Part shown: positions 3,740 to 6,569 of the stretch, piece after piece | How positions within the stretch are numbered: position 1 is the first letter of the stretch | How the letters are laid out: the number at the start of each line of letters is the position of its first letter | Assembly (NCBI GenBank): GCA_017437705.1 | Contig: JAFRYJ010000102.1 | Coordinates: 1 to 6,569, forward strand | Origin: Lachnospiraceae bacterium | GTDB lineage: Bacteria; Bacillota_A; Clostridia; Lachnospirales; Lachnospiraceae | Length of the DNA stretch: 6,569 bases | Reading direction: 5' to 3' | Made by a program: the position numbers and the translations under genes | The notes under the pieces: model-generated | Database searches by the model: none | What the model was told of the DNA's origin: nothing | What the model saw: the letters and a program-made list of their open reading frames with translations, nothing else

Positions 3740-6569
3740 TTAAAGGCCCAGATCGAAAAGAGATATCTGGCTGCTCTCCGGAATGGCCTTTATGATGCCA
3801 AGATCCGACATCTTCTCCACCATGGTGACGCTGACCTTTCCTCTCTGACGGATCTCGTCCTTTGAAAGGAACTCGCCTTCCCTCGCCGCATTGTACAGGG
3901 AGGCCGCAGCCGTATCGCCCATTCCCTCCAGTGATGAGAACGGGGGCCGCAGTTTACCGTCCTCTATGATGAATCTCGACGCATCGGACTTATACAGGTC
4001 TATGGGCAGGAATTCAAAGCCCCTGGCCAGGAATTCCTGTACTATCTTCATGATCTTGTACTGCTCCTCATCCTTTTTTGTTGAAGCGATGCCGGTCTCC
4101 ACTTCCCTCATGGAGCGTTCCAGCAGATCGTGTCCGCGGCACATCTTCTCGTAGCTGAAGGTATCCGCCCTGATGCTGAAATACGCCGCATAATATGCCA
4201 GCGGCTCGTATACCTTGAACCAGGCGATCCTGAGGCTCATCATGACGTAGGCGACCGCATGGGCCTTGGGGAACATGTATTTGATCTTGTTGCAGGAGTT
4301 GATATACCAGTCGGGCACGTTCAGCTCCCTCATGGACTGCTCCCAGCCGGCGTTCAGCCCCTTGCCCTTTCTTACGCTCTCCATTATCAGGAAGGCCTCC
4401 GAGGGCTCCATGCCCATGCCGATAAGATATATCATTATATCGTCACGGGTGCAGATGCAGGTATCGATCCCGGCCGTACCGGCCCTTACAAGGTCCTGGG
4501 CGTAGTTCGACCAGACGTCGGTGCCGTGGGAAAGACCCGATATCCTAACAAGCGATGAAAAGGCGTCGGGCTTCGTATCAAGAAGCATCTGGATAACGAA
4601 TTTTGTTCCGAACTCCGGTATTCCCAGGGAGCCCAGCTCCGTGCCGCCGATATCCTCCGGGGTGATACCCAGTGCCTCCGTGCTCCTGAAAAGCGAAAGC
4701 ACCTTTTTGTCGTCCAGCGGGATCTTCCTGGGATCCACTCCCGTCAGGTTCTGGAGCATCCTGATCAACGTAGGATCGTCGTGTCCCAGTATATCCAGCT
4801 TCAGAAGGTTGTGATCGATGGAATGATAGTCGAAATGTGTGGTGACTATCTTCGTCTTCTGGTCGTTTGCCGGATGCTGCACCGGCGTAAAGGTATTGAT
4901 GTCCTTCCCCCAGGGAAGAACGACTATGCCGCCGGGATGCTGTCCCGTCGTCCTTTTTACCCCGACGCAGCCCTTTGCCAGCCTTGCTATCTCGCAGTTC
5001 CTTTTCGTTATGCCCTTGCTCTCAAGGTAGCCCTTTACAAGGCCGAAGGCCGTCTTCTCGGCGACATCGCCGATGGTGCCGGCACGGAAGGTCTGCTTGT
5101 GTCCGAAGATGACCTCCGTATAGCTGTGGGCTTTTGGCTGATACTCACCGGAGAAATTGAGGTCTATATCCGGGTCCTTTTCCCCCTCGAAGCCCAGGAA
5201 TGTCTCGAAGGGTATGTCGTGGCCGTCCTTCACGAGCTTCTCGCCGCACACGGGACAGTTCCTGTCCTCCATGTCGTAGCCGCTCCTGCCGGCAAAGCTC
5301 TTTACGTAATCTGAATCGAAATCCGACCAGCGGCATTTAGGGCACCTGTAATGGGCCTGCAGCGAATTCACCTCTGTGATGCCGGAAAGATATGCGACCA
5401 GCGAAGATCCTACAGAACCCCTGGATCCGACCAGATAACCGTCCGACAGGGACTTCATGACCAGCTTCCTTGCGATCATGTACATTACGGCAAAACCGTT
5501 TGTTATGATGGGGTTGAGCTCCTTCTCCAGCCTCTTTTCCACTATCTCCGGAAGCACGTCGCCGTAGAGCTCGTGAGCCTTCTGATAGCAGATCTCCTTT
5601 AAAAGGCCGTCAGAATTCTCTATGACTGGAGGGCATTTCTCCGGGCTTAAGGGAGATATCTTTTCTATACGTCCGGCTATGAGGTTCGTATTCGTTACCA
5701 CGACCTCAAAAGCCTTTTCACTGCCCAGATAGGAGAACTCCTCCAGCATCTCTTCTGTGGTCCTGAAGTACAGCGAAGGCTCAGCCTCCTCGTCATCCAT
5801 TCCCTTTGAATGCTTGAGGATCCTGCGGTAGATCTCATCCTCCCTGTCTATATAATGCACATCTCCCGTGGCGCAGACCGGCTTCTCCAGCGCTTCGCCC
5901 AGGGCCGCGATCTTTTTGTTGATCTCCCTTATGTCGTCCAATGACGTTATATCAGGGAACCTGTCCGAATCCACCATGAAGGCGTTGTTCCCGACGGGCA
6001 TAATCTCAAGGTAATCGTAGAACTCGGCGATCCTGCGGAGCTCTTCATCCGATGCATCGTCAAGGACGGCCTGGAACACCTCGCCTGCCTCACAGGCGGA
6101 GCCTACGATAAGCCCCTCCCTTAAGGATCTGAGGAGCGTCTTCGGTATCCTGGGTATCCTTGAAAAGTAGTCTATATGCGACGCTGAGATCAGCCTGTAG
6201 AGGTTCACCCTGCCTGTATCGTTTGCCGCCAGTATGGTGCAGTGATAAGGTTTTGTCCTCTTCACCGCATTGGAGGACATCTTCGACCTGCCGGAAAGCT
6301 CCTCCAGGTTTGTCACGCCGTCGTTCCTTGCCATGTTTAGAAGCTTCTGGAACACCTGGGCAGTTGCTTCGGCATCATCCACCGCCCGGTGATGATGCCC
6401 GGGATCTATATTGAAGTATCCGCAAATGGTCTCCAGCTTGTAATTCTTAAGGTCCGGCAGATACGTCCTGGCCATGCTCACCGTGTCGATGGCTGTATGC
6501 TCCGCATCGATCCCAAGCCTTTTTTCGTTCTCCCAGATGAAGCCCGTATCGAAGGCCGCATTGTGAGCC
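3740..6569 (-). CDS. polC: DNA polymerase III PolC-type alpha subunit, C-terminal 942 residues (5' end off right edge)
   Basis: PolC is the replicative polymerase of low-GC Gram-positives, combining polymerase and 3'-5' proofreading exonuclease. Numbering from the window edge, AHNAAFD (1–7) is the second exonuclease motif and HRAVDD (60–65) the third, giving a DEDDh-type exonuclease. The C-terminal half of the split PHP domain follows (about 105–245: SHIDYFSRIPRIP, ATGDVHYID). Then comes GYLVGSRGSVGSS (377–389). Cys409, 412, 438 and 441 form the expected zinc-binding insert. The catalytic aspartates are 467 and 469 (PDIDLNFSGEYQ) and 592 (LLKLDILGHDDP). KIKYMFPKAHAVAYV is at 761–775. The C-terminal QISLF (934–938) is a beta-clamp binding motif. 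The frame is open to the edge; an internal GTG at 6481 is not the start. About 490 N-terminal residues are missing if the protein is as long as B. subtilis PolC (1437). No lesion or unusual substitution stood out. Confidence 0.98.
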   Translation of the reverse strand, partial: AHNAAFDTGFIWENEKRLGIDAEHTAIDTVSMARTYLPDLKNYKLETICGYFNIDPGHHHRAVDDAEATAQVFQKLLNMARNDGVTNLEELSGRSKMSSNAVKRTKPYHCTILAANDTGRVNLYRLISASHIDYFSRIPRIPKTLLRSLREGLIVGSACEAGEVFQAVLDDASDEELRRIAEFYDYLEIMPVGNNAFMVDSDRFPDITSLDDIREINKKIAALGEALEKPVCATGDVHYIDREDEIYRRILKHSKGMDDEEAEPSLYFRTTEEMLEEFSYLGSEKAFEVVVTNTNLIAGRIEKISPLSPEKCPPVIENSDGLLKEICYQKAHELYGDVLPEIVEKRLEKELNPIITNGFAVMYMIARKLVMKSLSDGYLVGSRGSVGSSLVAYLSGITEVNSLQAHYRCPKCRWSDFDSDYVKSFAGRSGYDMEDRNCPVCGEKLVKDGHDIPFETFLGFEGEKDPDIDLNFSGEYQPKAHSYTEVIFGHKQTFRAGTIGDVAEKTAFGLVKGYLESKGITKRNCEIARLAKGCVGVKRTTGQHPGGIVVLPWGKDINTFTPVQHPANDQKTKIVTTHFDYHSIDHNLLKLDILGHDDPTLIRMLQNLTGVDPRKIPLDDKKVLSLFRSTEALGITPEDIGGTELGSLGIPEFGTKFVIQMLLDTKPDAFSSLVRISGLSHGTDVWSNYAQDLVRAGTAGIDTCICTRDDIMIYLIGMGMEPSEAFLIMESVRKGKGLNAGWEQSMRELNVPDWYINSCNKIKYMFPKAHAVAYVMMSLRIAWFKVYEPLAYYAAYFSIRADTFSYEKMCRGHDLLERSMREVETGIASTKKDEEQYKIMKIVQEFLARGFEFLPIDLYKSDASRFIIEDGKLRPPFSSLEGMGDTAAASLYNAAREGEFLSKDEIRQRGKVSVTMVEKMSDLGIIKAIPESSQISLFDLGL

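Noticed and set aside
4130..4558. Plus-strand open frames within polC, including 4130–4558 and 4781–5314
   Set aside because: They lie entirely opposite conserved PolC catalytic sequence, and their composition follows from the sense codons.
6479..6481. GTG as a possible polC start, giving a 913-residue protein
   Set aside because: The frame stays open to the window edge and encodes the exonuclease motif AHNAAFD upstream, so the GTG is an internal Val.
1..6569. A hidden mobile element, defence system or CRISPR array
   Set aside because: All genes are codirectional core genes in a conserved order with tight spacing. The only non-coding stretch over 30 bp is 162 bp and is accounted for by promoter and hairpins. 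No array-like repeats or integrase or transposase motifs were seen.

Overview
The window is a stretch of core informational genes, all on the minus strand, in the order typical of Bacillota (Firmicutes): polC – rimP – nusA – rnpM (ylxR) – ylxQ – infB. PolC, the Gram-positive type replicative polymerase, together with the nusA-ylxR-ylxQ-infB order, points firmly to Bacillota. Moderate GC, frequent AGG (Arg) and ATA (Ile) codons, and an unusually long charged linker in IF2 suggest a clostridial lineage, perhaps Lachnospiraceae. That family-level placement is inference. I see no tRNA, rRNA, CRISPR array, insertion sequence, phage gene or other accessory DNA.

Layout, read in the direction of transcription (right to left). 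The right 43% (6569 to 3740) is the C-terminal 942 residues of PolC, whose start lies outside the window. A 162-bp intergenic region (3739–3578) follows. It holds a weak terminator-like hairpin, a near-consensus vegetative promoter (TTGACA, 17-bp spacer, TATTAT), and an 11-bp hairpin in the predicted leader. Then come rimP (3577–3107), nusA (3081–1903), rnpM (1910–1644), ylxQ (1651–1346) and the first 444 codons of infB (1334 to beyond the left edge). The genes are tightly packed. nusA/rnpM and rnpM/ylxQ each overlap by 8 nt, and the infB ribosome binding site covers the ylxQ stop codon.

The operon joins ribosome maturation (RimP), transcription elongation and termination (NusA), RNase P modulation (RnpM), a small L7Ae-type RNA-binding protein (YlxQ) and translation initiation (IF2). 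The most interesting regulatory signal is the leader hairpin after the promoter. Its poor, interrupted U-tract is what one would expect of a NusA-sensitive attenuator, and it lies upstream of nusA itself. The most interesting protein signal is the roughly 345-residue disordered linker of IF2. It is split into an arginine-free Lys/Glu/Ala/Pro block and an arginine-rich block. I found no undescribed multi-gene system here.
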